In this document: piece after piece, positions 1 to 10,561 of the stretch
Numbering within the stretch: the first letter of the stretch is position 1
Layout of the letters: each line of letters begins with the position of its first letter
Source: Phyto melanocephala
Taxonomy: Eukaryota; Arthropoda; Insecta; Diptera; Rhinophoridae
DNA: 64,000 nt
NCBI GenBank assembly: GCA_941918925.1
Contig: OW799235.1
Span: 45,414,701-45,478,700 of the forward strand
Direction: 5' to 3'
Position numbers and translations under genes: made by a program
The notes under the pieces: generated by a model
The model's database searches: none
What the model saw: only the letters and a program-made list of their open reading frames with translations
What the model was told of the DNA's origin: nothing

Positions 1-167
1 ACAGCTGCCTAAGATAAAATCTAACGTAAATGATTCATAAAACTATTAATTTATTTTCTAAAGGGAACTTTATATAACCACCACCCAGCCGACGAGCACA
101 GCCGAAGTTATAGGTAGCTTAGTTCCCTAACTATTACAACACTCCAAAGAATCGTTACAGAGATTTG
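1..167 (+). repeat. Possible 3' part of a 5' LTR (partial)
   Basis: This stretch ends directly before a tRNA-Lys-like primer site, so it is probably the tail of a 5' LTR whose start lies outside the window. It has no coding frame. I could not find a matching 3' LTR downstream of the integrase end near 7018, so the assignment rests only on position relative to the primer site. Confidence 0.35.
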
Positions 168-185
168 TGGCGCCCAATGTGGGGC
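168..185 (+). promoter_or_regulatory. Primer-binding site, tRNA-Lys type
   Basis: The bases TGGCGCCCAATGTGGGGC differ at one position from the primer site known to pair with the 3' end of tRNA-Lys(1,2). It would prime minus-strand synthesis for the gypsy-type element whose gag starts at 2326. The distance to gag is about 2.1 kb, unusually long, which is explained if 187-2150 is an insertion. Confidence 0.55.
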
Positions 186-186
186 C

Positions 187-2150
187 TCAGTTTTCGTAAA
201 TTTGAAAAATTTTCTTGTGCATTTTCATCTAGATACTGAGGGCCTTTGAACCTACTAGGGGTAGCGATCTATTTTGTTAATACCTTTTTCTATCTTGCTA
301 TATTTTCTTAAACGTTTGTTTCTTTAATTGTTGGTTGGGACTTAAATTGTTAATGGAAGTTCTGATTTTCAATTCCATGATTAACATTTAATGAAACAAT
401 TGTTATAAGAGTTTGGGTTTGAACTAGATATGTCGTTCTGGTAAATAATTTGTTCGATTTTCGTTTGAATAAAACTCCTTCTTTCATTTTGGCTTTCTTC
501 TCTTCTTCAAATTTTATTTTTATTTTTTTTTATTTTTTTTCTCCTTGATGATATCTAGTGTAAAGGACTTAAAGTATATTGATTTCTATTGAATACTTTC
601 CTACATTAGTTAATCAAACACTTTTTGTCTTCGCTCAATTTTGTTTTGGACTTAATTATTTTGATACTAGTCATAATTCCAACAATTTTGGGTTACTCTT
701 TCATAATTTCTTCTAGCTAGTCTTGATGAGTAATCGATTTAGAATTTTAATTTTCATATTATTATTATTTTTTTTATTTGCTCATACTGAGATACTTCAC
801 CTACTACTTCACCGAGTGGTAATAATTTGTAGTTGAGATATTTATTGATTTACATATTTCCTTCAACTTTGAAAGTTGGAATCAGATTTAGTGCTCTGTG
901 CATAATTTATTTATATACTTATCAGTTGTTACGACACGTTTCAGCTGACGGCTAGGGTAGACTCAGCGGAGGCCAGGGTCGCGTCTTTTAAAAGAAAACT
1001 AACACTTTTTTTCTTTAAAACGTTATAAAACGTACGGTATTTATTCACAGGCAAATAATAACAACAGTAATAGAATAATAAAACTTTTACACTATTTGGC
1101 CTGGTACGTGTCAGACGCTTAGATGGGCGTCGGGTATTGATTCGATCTCGGAGGGGTAACCCCACCTCCAATCGCAGCCTCAGCTAACCCTTCGCGACGC
1201 ACTATCGGTGGTGTATCCACGCTGCCAATAGTGGGTCTCTTTTGCCTTCCAGGATTCTCTTTAATGGAGCGGAACCCCAGCCACAATAAAGAAACTCTGG
1301 GTAAACTGGCGTCTGACGGCAATGGCGTGGCGATAGTTATCTATTCGCTCTTGGAGGGGTATCCCCACCTCCAATCGCAGCCTGAGATAACTCTTCGAGA
1401 TACACTATCGGTGATGTAACCACGCTTCCAATAGTGGGTCTCGTTCGCTCCAAGATGTTCTCTTGGTGGTGAACCCACGCTTCCAACAGAACCTCTTGTA
1501 TGTGCTCTTAGCACTAATACGGGGGGCGGAATCCCCAGCCACCAGTATCAGTACCAGCAGAAGATACACTATTGGTGATGAAACCACGCTTCCAATGTGT
1601 ATCTTGCTGCTTATTGCTATGGTCAGTACTCGTATTAGCTATGAATCCCACCGCTAATATTTGTCCTTACCGTAGCGCGAGCTGCCGGCCAACTAACTAA
1701 TTTAGTCATCAGACGCCCCTTTTATACCTTTCTTGTCATACACACAAGAATACACATTCGCACGAACTCATGTGTTTACATTGTTCAACCACACACACTA
1801 GGTATGACCACACATTTCGTGGTAATTAGACGAGTTCACCTCGCATTGTTATTGCATGCTGTGTGGTGTGATTACAACAATGTTTCTTTCTCTCTTAAAC
1901 TAACTTACATATAATATTAATGTACTTCATTGGTTGTTTATAAGTATCAGTGCAATAATAATTCATTACATACCTATATATGTATATTTATGATAGTACA
2001 CAACCAAATATACAGTAAATTAAATTAATAATTATAATAACTCATTAACTATATTTATGATACTACATAACCAAATATAAATTAAAGTATTAATAATAAT
2101 AATTCATTAAATATTTTTTTATAACAAAAAGATAACATACTTTATTAATT
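187..2150. mobile_element. 1.96-kb non-coding insert flanked by GTGGGGCC duplication
   Basis: The 8-mer GTGGGGCC occurs at 179-186, inside the primer site, and again at 2151-2158. Removing one copy and the DNA between would place gag about 170 bp after the primer site, a normal spacing. The segment has no credible reading frame. It is AT-rich at both ends, with a GC-richer middle (about 940-1720) that holds the hairpin array. I see no terminal inverted repeats, so the mobile class is unknown. The alternative is an ordinary long leader, or a second LTR and primer site ending at 2151. Confidence 0.4.
1114..1882. repeat. Array of about eleven consecutive hairpins with shared core
   Basis: Successive perfect or near-perfect hairpins occupy about 1132-1190, 1200-1233, 1249-1300, 1335-1392, 1396-1443, 1451-1498, 1503-1559, 1555-1609, 1616-1676, 1735-1808 and 1844-1882, plus a small GACGC/GCGTC stem at 1114-1130. 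Most of the first nine share a core like GGTGATGTAACCACGCTTCC or its variant GGAGGGGTATCCCCACCTCC, but each has different outer arms that still pair with each other. Examples are CAAGA-GTTCT-TTGG against CCAA-AGAAC-TCTTG at 1451-1498, and about 18 pairs at 1555-1609. Changed yet complementary arms suggest structural constraint. No protein is encoded. Confidence 0.75.
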
Positions 2151-2325
2151 GTGGGGCCCAAAACGAATTGGTGACTTTGGCCGTCACACAGTTTACCAAT
2201 TAATTTGGATTTGAATTGGTTTCTTAAGGGATATTTTATAGAATTTTTAAAAGGAAAGTACGGTTCGGTTTGCTAGTTTTATTTATTTTAATTGAGTTAT
2301 TTGTTTTCGAAAAATTTTATTTCAA

Positions 2326-3396
2326 ATGCCACTAGCACATAGTCGCGAAAATATTCCCGAACAATTAGAGCAGGAAGCTGCTACTATTGATGAACAAAGA
2401 GGAGGTGGTGACACGACAACCCCAGTATATCAAAACGAAAGACCTAGACCTCGTTTACAGGCTCGCATGAATGTAATGGAGCAGAGTAGTGTTGATAACC
2501 GCGTTCGCCAAATTGTTGACAATTCTCTTAGAGAATTTCGAAATGAAATAGGTAGTATTATTGCAGATAACCTACGCAATATGTCCATAGGCAATTTAAG
2601 ACCGAACATGCAAGATAGACCAAACGAACAAGCAGATTTTGAGGAACAAGATAATCGTAGTTTGACGTCACGACATAGAAATGGTCATCAAGAGAATCAT
2701 AGACCTCAAAATATACCTGCGAATTACGAACTTACTTCAGAGAAGGTTTTGAATATAATCCGAAATTGGAAAATACATTTTACTGGCGATATTTCAAAAT
2801 TTACGGTTGACGAATTTGTATACAGAGTGAACACGTTGACAAATGTAAATTTACGGGGAGATTTTCGAATTTTATGTGAACATGCTCACATCCTATTTGA
2901 GGGTAAGGCCCTTAAATGGTTTTGGAAATTTCATCGTAGTTGTGATGAAATGGATTGGTACGATTTGTGCAATGCATTGAAACGTCAATATAAAGACTAT
3001 AACACCGATTTTGATATTAAGGATGCAATTTTAAGAAGAAGGCAGAAGCCTAACGAGTCATTCGACGAATTCTATGATTCGATTATTGCACTTTGCGATA
3101 GATTGCGAACAACATTATCAGATAATGAGTTGTGTGAAACAGTTCAACGTAATTTAAGACCTGAAGTTAGGCATGAGCTTTTGCATCTAGAAATTACACG
3201 AGTTGCTCAACTACGTCGTGCAGTACGAAGACATGAAAAATTCGTTAATGATATGACTATGTCAAATTCTAATAGGCGTTTGTTTGCAAAAGGTCAGGTC
3301 TCGGAAGTCGTTGGCGATAGTCCAGATTTAAATATTAAGAATGATGAAAACGATGATTTTGAAATTTGTTTAGTAGTACAGAAAGGTAATTGTTGA
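2326..3396 (+). CDS. gag: Gag capsid protein of a gypsy-type retrotransposon
   Basis: The frame encodes 356 residues from an ATG. The N-terminal ~130 residues are polar and low-complexity. Residues ~140-310 look like the Ty3/gypsy capsid (retrotrans_gag type) fold, with a conserved stretch around FEGKALKWFW and ESFDEFYDSI that is typical of the family. Gag would assemble the cytoplasmic particle and bind the element RNA. The frame ends at a TGA lying between the first two cysteines of a CCHC zinc knuckle, so the nucleocapsid portion is cut off. It is followed by the protease frame at 3492. It probably once formed part of a Gag-Pol unit with the genes to 7018. Confidence 0.85.
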   Translation: MPLAHSRENIPEQLEQEAATIDEQRGGGDTTTPVYQNERPRPRLQARMNVMEQSSVDNRVRQIVDNSLREFRNEIGSIIADNLRNMSIGNLRPNMQDRPNEQADFEEQDNRSLTSRHRNGHQENHRPQNIPANYELTSEKVLNIIRNWKIHFTGDISKFTVDEFVYRVNTLTNVNLRGDFRILCEHAHILFEGKALKWFWKFHRSCDEMDWYDLCNALKRQYKDYNTDFDIKDAILRRRQKPNESFDEFYDSIIALCDRLRTTLSDNELCETVQRNLRPEVRHELLHLEITRVAQLRRAVRRHEKFVNDMTMSNSNRRLFAKGQVSEVVGDSPDLNIKNDENDDFEICLVVQKGNC

Positions 3397-3500
3397 AATT
3401 GTAACAATGCTGGTCACAGTTTTGTCAATTGCGTAGAACCTCGGTCAGTCTTCTGTTATGGTTGTGGAGAAAAAAATATTTATAAGCCACAATGTCCAAA
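3397..3500 (+). pseudogene. Nucleocapsid zinc-knuckle remnant
   Basis: Read in the gag frame past the TGA near 3394, the sequence shows a CCHC knuckle (C-N-N-A-G-H-S-F-V-N-C) and part of a second one (CYGCGEKN...CPNC). These bind RNA in related elements. The stop falls inside the first knuckle, so full-length Gag is not made. Changing that one codon would be enough to open the frame, which suggests recent decay. Confidence 0.7.
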
Positions 3501-4280
3501 TTGTTCAAAGAAACCGGGAAACGTCATGAGAGGTGTCCGTTTGAAGAAGGACGGGCATCCAAAATAAATGTGAAAGTCAAAGTTAACAAAAGTAAAGAAA
3601 TAAATGAAATCGAATCACCTGCTATGACAAACAAACTGGATGTGACTAAAAAATTTAAATTAAATAATATTCATCCTTTGCAAAGACCTTACCATATTCG
3701 ATTAAAAAGAGTATATAAAATTTTTAATAATCCTGTCTTAAACCGAAAACCGAATAGATCCTCAAAACGAATTCGCGAATACTATGGAAGAAAAAAAGTT
3801 TTGGGAAAATGTGTTATTTCTTCATTAATAACAAGAACAAATGACAATAGACCATATATCTTATTAAATTTGCGAGATAAAAATAAATTTGCGCTGTTAG
3901 ATAGTGGTGCAAATATTAGTGTTATAGGAGGAGCATTATGTTCAGAAATTGCTGAAGCTAAAAATTACAAACGTATAGTTGGCAATGTCAAAACTGCTGA
4001 CGGTCAACGACAACGCATAATAGGTACAGTGTTAATCGATGTAAATCATAATGGTCAGACAAAACCAATTGAATTTTTCTTAATTCCTTTCATAACTCAG
4101 GAATTAGATTTTTGGCAGAAATTTGGTATACAAATTGCAACCATTAATACGATTAACGAAATTATTTCGAATGAAGATTTAGATAAAATTCCAATGACTG
4201 GTACTCAAAAGCAACAACTTCGGAAAATTGTTGATTATTTTCCAAATTCGGAGCGTGATGGTTTAGGATGTACGTCTTAA
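3492..4280 (+). pseudogene. pro: Retroviral-type aspartic protease and RT leader
   Basis: About 100 basic residues are followed by LLDSGANISVIGG near 3895-3935. This is the DSGA active site of the pepsin-like retroelement protease, which cleaves Gag-Pol. The following residues reach the linker before the reverse transcriptase, and the frame then stops at 4280. It overlaps the nucleocapsid remnant upstream, and the RT continues in another frame downstream. The protease core itself looks complete. Confidence 0.75.
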
Positions 4281-5349
4281 GTAGAACATAAAATAGATAC
4301 AGGAAATGCTACATTAATCAAACAAAGGTATTATCCATTTCACCTGCGCGAGAAAAACTTTTATGTAGTGAAATCGATAGAATGATAAATTTAGGTGTGA
4401 TTGAGGAATTTCCGGCTTCACCTTGGTCATCTCCAGGAGTTCTAATTGTTAAACCAGGTAAAGAGAGCCCCTGTGGACTAGTCAGTAAAAGGAGTTTGGG
4501 GGTTGCGGGTTCCATTCCTGCCGGAGACTCTGGAATTGTCTGCTTCTCTTTCTCTTCTATTCTAAATATTTCTATTCTTATTCTATTCTTCTCTCTATTA
4601 AGGCGTCACAATGGACCGTAATGGTCTCCGAGTGAAGGTGTGAGGGTAACTTTGCACCAGCCTTACCTACCTACCTAAACCAGGTAAAGTAAGATTTTGT
4701 TTGGACAGTCGGAAATTAAACTCTGTGACAACAAAGGACGCATATCCAATACCAAATATAGACGGACTTATTTCTAGACTTTCTCCAATTTATTTTATTT
4801 CCAAAGTGGATTTAAGATGCCTTTTGGCAAATTAAACTGGACGAAGTCTCAAAACAGAAAACCGCTTTCACAATTCCTAATCAGCCCTTGTATCATTTCA
4901 CAAGGATGCCGTTTGGATTGTGCAACGCACCACAAACAATGTGTAGACTGGTGGACATTGTCGTTCCGTATAACTTAAAGTCGAACGTTTTTGTATACCT
5001 GGATGACCTGTTGATCATTTCAAAGGACTTTGACGAACATATGAAACACTTACAGGAGGTAACTACTCAATTTCGGAAATCAAATTTAACTATTAATATT
5101 AAGAAGAACAGTTTTGCTATTAGACAGGTACAATATTTGGGTTATATCGTGGGAGAAGGTTGTTTAAAAGTGGATCCAGATAAAATAAAAGCTATTGCAG
5201 AATTTCCTGTTCCAAAATCTATTCGTCAACTTTGGCAATTTCTTGGTATGGCTGGATGGTATAGGAGATTCATCGATGATTATGCCACGCTTACTTTTTG
5301 TGGAATGATCAGGCTCAAAATTAGTTTGAAAATATTAAGCATAAGTTAA
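4281..5349 (+). pseudogene. pol: Reverse transcriptase of the gypsy-type element, broken
   Basis: Reverse transcriptase motifs are readable in several frames: the finger motif SPWSSPGVLIVKPGK (4420-4463), then after the SINE RFCLDSRKLNS, then MPFGLCNAP and the catalytic YLDDLL near 4993-5010, then FLGMAGWYRRFI in the thumb. A SINE splits the finger domain at 4463, and a small deletion near 4817 breaks the frame before DAFWQI. The frame stops again at 5349. The catalytic aspartates survive, but the gene cannot give a whole enzyme. Confidence 0.85.
4464..4675 (+). mobile_element. tRNA-derived SINE with 14-bp target duplication
   Basis: The insert is flanked by identical 14-bp copies of TAAACCAGGTAAAG at 4450-4463 and 4676-4689. 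Its head carries an A-box-like TGGACTAGTCAG and a B-box-like GGGTTCCATTCC, the internal RNA polymerase III promoter of tRNA-derived SINEs. It ends in a short CCTA repeat tail (ACCTACCTACC). Removing it and one duplication rejoins the RT frame exactly. Length is about 212 bp. The partner LINE is unknown. Confidence 0.8.
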
Positions 5350-6269
5350 CTTCATCTCCAGTTTTAGTTCACGCAAATTTTGAAAAACCATTTATTCTTC
5401 AATGTGATGCTAGTACGTGTGGCATAGGTGCTGTTTTGGCTCAACTTGATGATGAAAGTAATGAGAAACCGATAGCCTTTATGTCAAAAAAATTAAACAA
5501 GGCACAGAGAAATTATTCAATAACAGAGTTAGAATGTCTAGCAGTAGTGTTGGCGATTAAAAAGTTCAGAGCGTATATAGAAGGCCAGGAGTTCAAAATC
5601 ATAACTGATCATACAAGTCTCAAATGGTTGATGAGACAAAAACACTTAAGTGGACGTTTGGCTAGATGGGCTCTGAAGCTTCAAGGGTTTGATTTTTCAA
5701 TTGAACACCGTAAGGGTAAAGAAAATATCGTCCCTGATGCACTATCTCGCGTTTTTGAAAGTGAAGATACCATAGCGGAATTAGATCTACAATCATTACC
5801 GTCGATTGATTTAGATTCTAAAGCATTTGAAAGTCTTGAATATACTAATTTACGCAATGAGTTTTTAAAATCCGAATTACCTGACTACAAGGTAATTGAT
5901 AAATATATTTATAAAAGAACCAAATTCTCAATAGGTAACGAAGACGAATCTGAATCATGGAAACTGTTTGTACCATTAGATTTACGTAAGGATGTCATCT
6001 ATGCTGCACATGACATACCGAATGCATCACATGGCGGTATTGCTAAGACATTGCATCGAATTCGCCAGTTTTTCTTTTGGCCAAAAATGGTTATTGACGT
6101 AAAAGATTATGTGTTGAATTGTGATTCCTGTAAAACATCGAAAGCTCCGACCATGTCCCTTAAACCACATATGGGTCAAATGGTCATTACCGAAAGGCCA
6201 TTTCAGCGAATTTACATAGACCTCATTGGGCCACTTTCAAGAACTAAAAGTAGAAATATTGGATACTAA
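5350..6269 (+). pseudogene. pol: RNase H and integrase zinc-finger part of pol
   Basis: The open frame from 5436 (readable from about 5390) encodes the gypsy RNase H (QCDAST, ITELECLAVV, ITDHTSLKWL, then PDALSRV), which removes the RNA strand during replication. It runs into the integrase HHCC zinc-binding region (H-x-H near SHGG and CDSCK) and ends just after the first catalytic aspartate in IYIDLIGPL. The frame is lost at a single-base shift near 6265, and the integrase core continues in the next frame. Neighbours are the broken RT upstream and the integrase core downstream. Confidence 0.85.
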
Positions 6270-7018
6270 TTATTTTGGAAAATTTTACGAAATTTACATT
6301 TCTAAACCCATTAAGGAAATTAGTTGGTAAACCTATTACAGAATATTTAAGGAATGAAGTTTTTGCATGTTTTGGAACACCCGACATTTTAGTATCGGAC
6401 AATGGTTGTCAATTCAAATCAAAGGAGTTTCAACATTTTATGAAAAATTTTGGGATAACTCATCAATTTACGGCAGTCCATAGTCCACAATCAAACGCAA
6501 GTGAGAGAGTCAATCGATCTTTTAATGAGGCTGTACGTAACGAACAGACGCAATGGGACGTTTATTTGCCTAGTGTTAATTGCGCAATACGGAACAGCGT
6601 ACATCAAACTACTGGACGAACACCATATGAATTGTTATTCGGGCAAACTCTGATTACCCATGGCAAAGATTACAAAATTCTACGAAATCTAAAACTTTTG
6701 GCTGATACTGATACTAAAATAGAAAGACAAGACAATTTCACTCTTTTACGAAATTCTATACAAATGAAAATGAAAAAAGCTTATGAGCGAAATTCAAGAT
6801 CTTATAATTTAAGATCGCGCAAGAGAGTTTAATATTGGCCAAATAGTAATACGACGTAATTTCGTTCAAAGTTCCTTAGTAAACAAGTTTAACGCCAAAC
6901 TTGCACCGACTGGAGTAAAAGCCATTGTTAAGGAAAAGATTGGAAATGTTAATTATAAGCTAGAAGATATAGAGGGCTGTCGCAAAGGTGTATACCACAT
7001 TAAAGACATTTGGACTTA
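6270..7018 (+). pseudogene. pol: Integrase core and C-terminal domain
   Basis: The frame carries the second and third catalytic residues of the DDE integrase, D in VSDNGCQF and E in NASERVNRS, preceded by ENFTKFTFL. It would insert element DNA into chromosomes. The frame stops at 6832 and the C-terminal ~60 residues continue in another frame to a stop at about 7018, ending in a basic module with VYHIKDIW. Two frameshifts (near 6265 and 6830) make the gene non-functional. Confidence 0.85.
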
Positions 7019-8346
7019 ATATCATTATACAGTTTATATATTCCTTTACTATGACTTTCAGATTAAGTTCTGCAGTATCCTTGGCTCTTAATCTGTTTTG
7101 TGATATTACTACGTATTTATTTTTTTTTACTATTTTTTTCAAGTAATCAATTTTTTACTAGTAATCAAGTTAGTTTAGTTTTACATATGTAAAATTTTTT
7201 TTATTGAAAATTTTATTATTGAAAAATTTCAAATAGAAATAAATGTAGTGTGCATATTAATAATGAAAAATAGTAATTTTGAAGGATAATAACGAATAAT
7301 AGAGTAAATACAGGATAGTTAAAAGGATATTTGTGTGATTTCAATAATTTAATTCGTCTGTTTGCCGTTTCGATATTGGATAACAAATTTCTGGAGGGAG
7401 CTAGGAAATTCTGAGCACATTCTTGAATTCTTAGTGATCGTTTCGGGGAAAACTATTCAGATCTGGAAGGGAAGGTTGTTTGGGAATAGGAAGAGAAAAG
7501 AGGATAATAAAGGAATAGCAGCAGAACGAAGAATTAAGAGAAAATATAAAGAAATAGGAAAGAAGAGAGAAAATATCCACACAAACACACTTTAATTCAG
7601 GTCCCTGATTCAGGGTGACCCAAATTTTTTTATTGTGATACTAAATCAATGAGTAATTAGCTTAAAATAGCTATAGTCGTTAAAAGAGGACAAAAAAAAT
7701 ATAATTTTTCTTATTTGACTTAATCAATGATTAATTTAAATTTTGTTCATATAATTGTTTTAAATTAACAACTTAATTAATTTGCCAGTTAATTGTTAAT
7801 TCGATTTTTTTTTTGTAACTTTATATATATATAACTTTATATTTGCAAAAAAAATAAGCTGACAGGTGTCTGGCCTTTTTTTGAATTTTCAACCCCTAAG
7901 GGGAAAACACGGGTAAAAACTATAATTTTGTACTTTTTTAGTACCCTATGTAATTTCCAAACACATAAAGCTAGGAAAAAAATTTAAACTGTATTAAGTT
8001 ATCCGCAAAAAAAAAATTAATATGCATTCGGCACTTTTTTCAAATTCACATGTATAAGGGGTAAAAATTGGTACTTTTTACAACAGAAACTTGTTTAATA
8101 TTATTCAATGGGACAAAATTTGACAATCATTATTTTCTAAAATTTTAATTGGGATTTCACCAGACATAAAAAATTATGTAATTTAGATTTCCTAACAGGA
8201 TAGAAAGGTGACAAATTGGGGAAAGAGTTTGGTACAATTAAGAACATAATTACTTTTATGCAAAAAAGAGTAGATTTACTGACTTTAAATCATGTTTATT
8301 AAAATATTTTACTACATAGATATTTAAACATTTTAAACTTGGAATT
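7019..8346. other. AT-rich DNA, no gene
   Basis: No supported gene. A purine-rich stretch at about 7465-7580 is low-complexity, and its open frame is not convincing. I could not recognise a 3' LTR for the element that ends near 7018. From about 7850, sequences with 'gtactttt' and 'aagggg' resemble diverged relatives of the tandem repeat that starts near 8347. Confidence 0.5.
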
Positions 8347-9230
8347 TGGAACTTGTACCAAAAATTTACTTTTTCGCATTTCTATGGTACTTTTTGCATT
8401 TTCTACGTTTATAAAGATAGAATTGTAAAATAAAGGAGTATTGATTCCAGTTAAGACTAAAAATGTTATGGGCGACCAAAAAGGTACTTTTTTGAGTTTT
8501 TATAGTACTTTTTGTATATTTAACGTTTGCGAAGCTAGACTTTCGAAATTAGTGACTATTGATACGAGGTGAGACTGAAAATGTTATGGTCGACCGAAAA
8601 GATACTTTTTTGAATTTTTATGGTACTTTTTGTATTTTCTACGTTTATGAAGGTAGGACTATTGATTCCAGGTGAGATAAAAATGTTATGGGCGACCAAA
8701 GAGGTACTTTTTTTTAATTTTTGTGGTACTTTTTGTATTTTCAAAGTTTGCGAAGCTAGAATTTTGAAATTAGTGACTATTGATAAAAGGTGAGACTGAA
8801 AATTTTATGGTCGACCACAAAGGTACTTTTTTGAATTCTTATGGTTCTTTCTGTATTTTCAAAGTTTGCGAAGCTAGAATTTCGAAACTAGTAACTATTG
8901 AGACAAGGTGAGACTGAGAATGTTATGGGCGACCAAGAAGGTACTTTGTTGAATTTTTATGGGACTTTTTGTATTTTCTACGTTTATGAAGCTAAAATTG
9001 TGAAATAAAGGATTATTAATTCAAGTTGAGAATTAAAATGATATTGGCGACACAAAAAAAGCTTTTTCGCATTTTTATTGTACTCTTTGTATTTTTACGT
9101 TTGTAAACATAGATTCTTAAGATTATTGGTTTTTGATCCAAGGTCTAACTCCTAATATTATGGACGACCAAAATTACTATTTCTCTTTATTTTTATATTT
9201 TGTTTTTGTTCTGAATGTAGGTAAAAATAA
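8347..9230. repeat. 118-bp tandem repeat (satellite-like), about 7-8 units
   Basis: The anchor ATGTTATGGGCGACC recurs at 8464, 8582, 8684, about 8803, 8921, about 9039 and about 9156, giving steps near 118 bp with one shortened 102-bp unit. Each unit contains GGTACTTTTT, TATGGTACTTTTTGTATTTT and a GTTTGCGAAGCTAGA-like segment. Units differ by roughly 10-25 % and decay toward the right end. There is no coding potential. Confidence 0.85.
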
Positions 9231-10264
9231 ACCAAGTTGAAGTTTTTAGTAAAGGAAAAAATTTACTTTTATTATTTTAAGGGTAATTTTTGCAAATTCT
9301 GAATTAATGAATCTAAATTTTGGAAACTCAATAGCAGTGATCTTGGTTTTAGTTAGGAAATATATGCCCGATATATTCTTACTCTACTTTTTATGTTTCT
9401 AAGTAAATTGAATCAGAGATACAAACTTTCATAAATTGAACCAAAAATATTTAATAATTATAAAAAGAAATTGAGTATTCAATAAATAGTAAGAAATGCG
9501 CTATCCAAGTAGCGGGTTATATGCTAGTAAATAATAATGAAATAATAATTTAAATAAAAAACATTTCAGTACAATTATAAAAACCAAAATTTTTTATGAC
9601 TAACAAAAAAGTTTATTTACTTGTACCTATGCAAAATGAGTAAATAGAGAAATAGGCGATATTTTCAAAAAAATTTTTTAGAAAAATGGCGCAAAAACGC
9701 GCATCGTTTTTTTAGTCTAATAGTAAAGATTTCATATTTTATCGTTATGTATAACATTTGGGATCGTGACGTCGCTCACATTCAAAAACCTTTTGAAGGT
9801 TTTTTTTCCTCAGTTAACGTTACTCTAATATACACGTATTTGCCTTTAACCCTTTGACGACCATTCATTTACGGCTAAAACTTAACAATATTTTTTCTTG
9901 TTTTCATGATCTATGACCCAGTAAAAGTTACAAGAAAAAATGTTTCTTCTGCTTGTCAAATATAGTTGCCTATGGGTTGAAAGCACCAAACACACCATCA
10001 CCTTTTACGAAGTTGCATTTATGTTTTGTCATCCGTAGCATGTTATAATATAGAACAAGATTCACTTTATAAATATTAAGGGTACTGCTGTTTTTGACTT
10101 TCGACCGGCATTCATTTTTTGTAAAAGAAAACTAAAATAACAAGAAATTTCTTTTAGTAACAATAAAACTATTTTATTTATTTAGTTATTTATTTGGTTA
10201 TTTATTATAATTAAAATTACAATAAATCAGATATTTTATATTATTATAGATATTATATAGATAT
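9231..10264. other. AT-rich DNA, no gene
   Basis: No supported gene or element. The DNA is AT-rich with long T and A runs. A short inverted pair (ACCTTTTGAAGGTTTTT at about 9788) is the only local structure I noticed. Confidence 0.5.
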
Positions 10265-10415
10265 TGTAGTGTAAAGCGAATGAATGATCAATCGCCATAT
10301 CTTTATTTACTTAACGAAACAATATAAAAGCAAGATGCCAGATTGCATGTAATTGGACACAGTATTAACAGCTATGCTGTATAGCACTATGGGCCAATTA
10401 CTTACTACTGTAACA
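10265..10415 (-). repeat. 3' LTR of the Mag-like gypsy element (about 151 bp)
   Basis: On the minus strand this begins TGTTACAGTAG right after a purine-rich tract and ends CTTTACACTACA, the usual TG...CA limits. It contains an AATAAA polyadenylation signal. It lies about 150 bp past the end of the pol frame. I found no matching 5' LTR to the right, so the pairing is unproved. Confidence 0.55.
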
Positions 10416-10427
10416 TCTTCCTTTTAC
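10416..10427 (-). promoter_or_regulatory. Polypurine tract
   Basis: The minus-strand bases GTAAAAGGAAGA lie directly against the putative LTR start TGTTACAG. In LTR elements such a tract resists RNase H and primes plus-strand DNA. Confidence 0.5.
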
Positions 10428-10561
10428 AATGTAAAAATAAAAAGTATTTTATAACAAAATCATTTTTTAACAATCAACCAGTTAATATAATATTCTATAA
10501 CTAAACTATATTATAAAAAAAATAAATCAGATTTTTTTTTATATAATATAAACAAGTACAT

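Noticed and set aside
1114..1882. Hairpin array read as a CRISPR array or tRNA cluster
   Set aside because: Units vary in arm sequence and spacing, no identical repeats separate unique spacers, and no tRNA acceptor or anticodon pattern fits.
2151..2168. TGGGGCCCAAAACG as a second primer-binding site
   Set aside because: It fits the tRNA-Lys primer less well than the site at 168; more easily explained as the right half of the 8-bp duplication.
7362..7595. Lysine-rich open frame
   Set aside because: Low-complexity purine DNA; no family resemblance.
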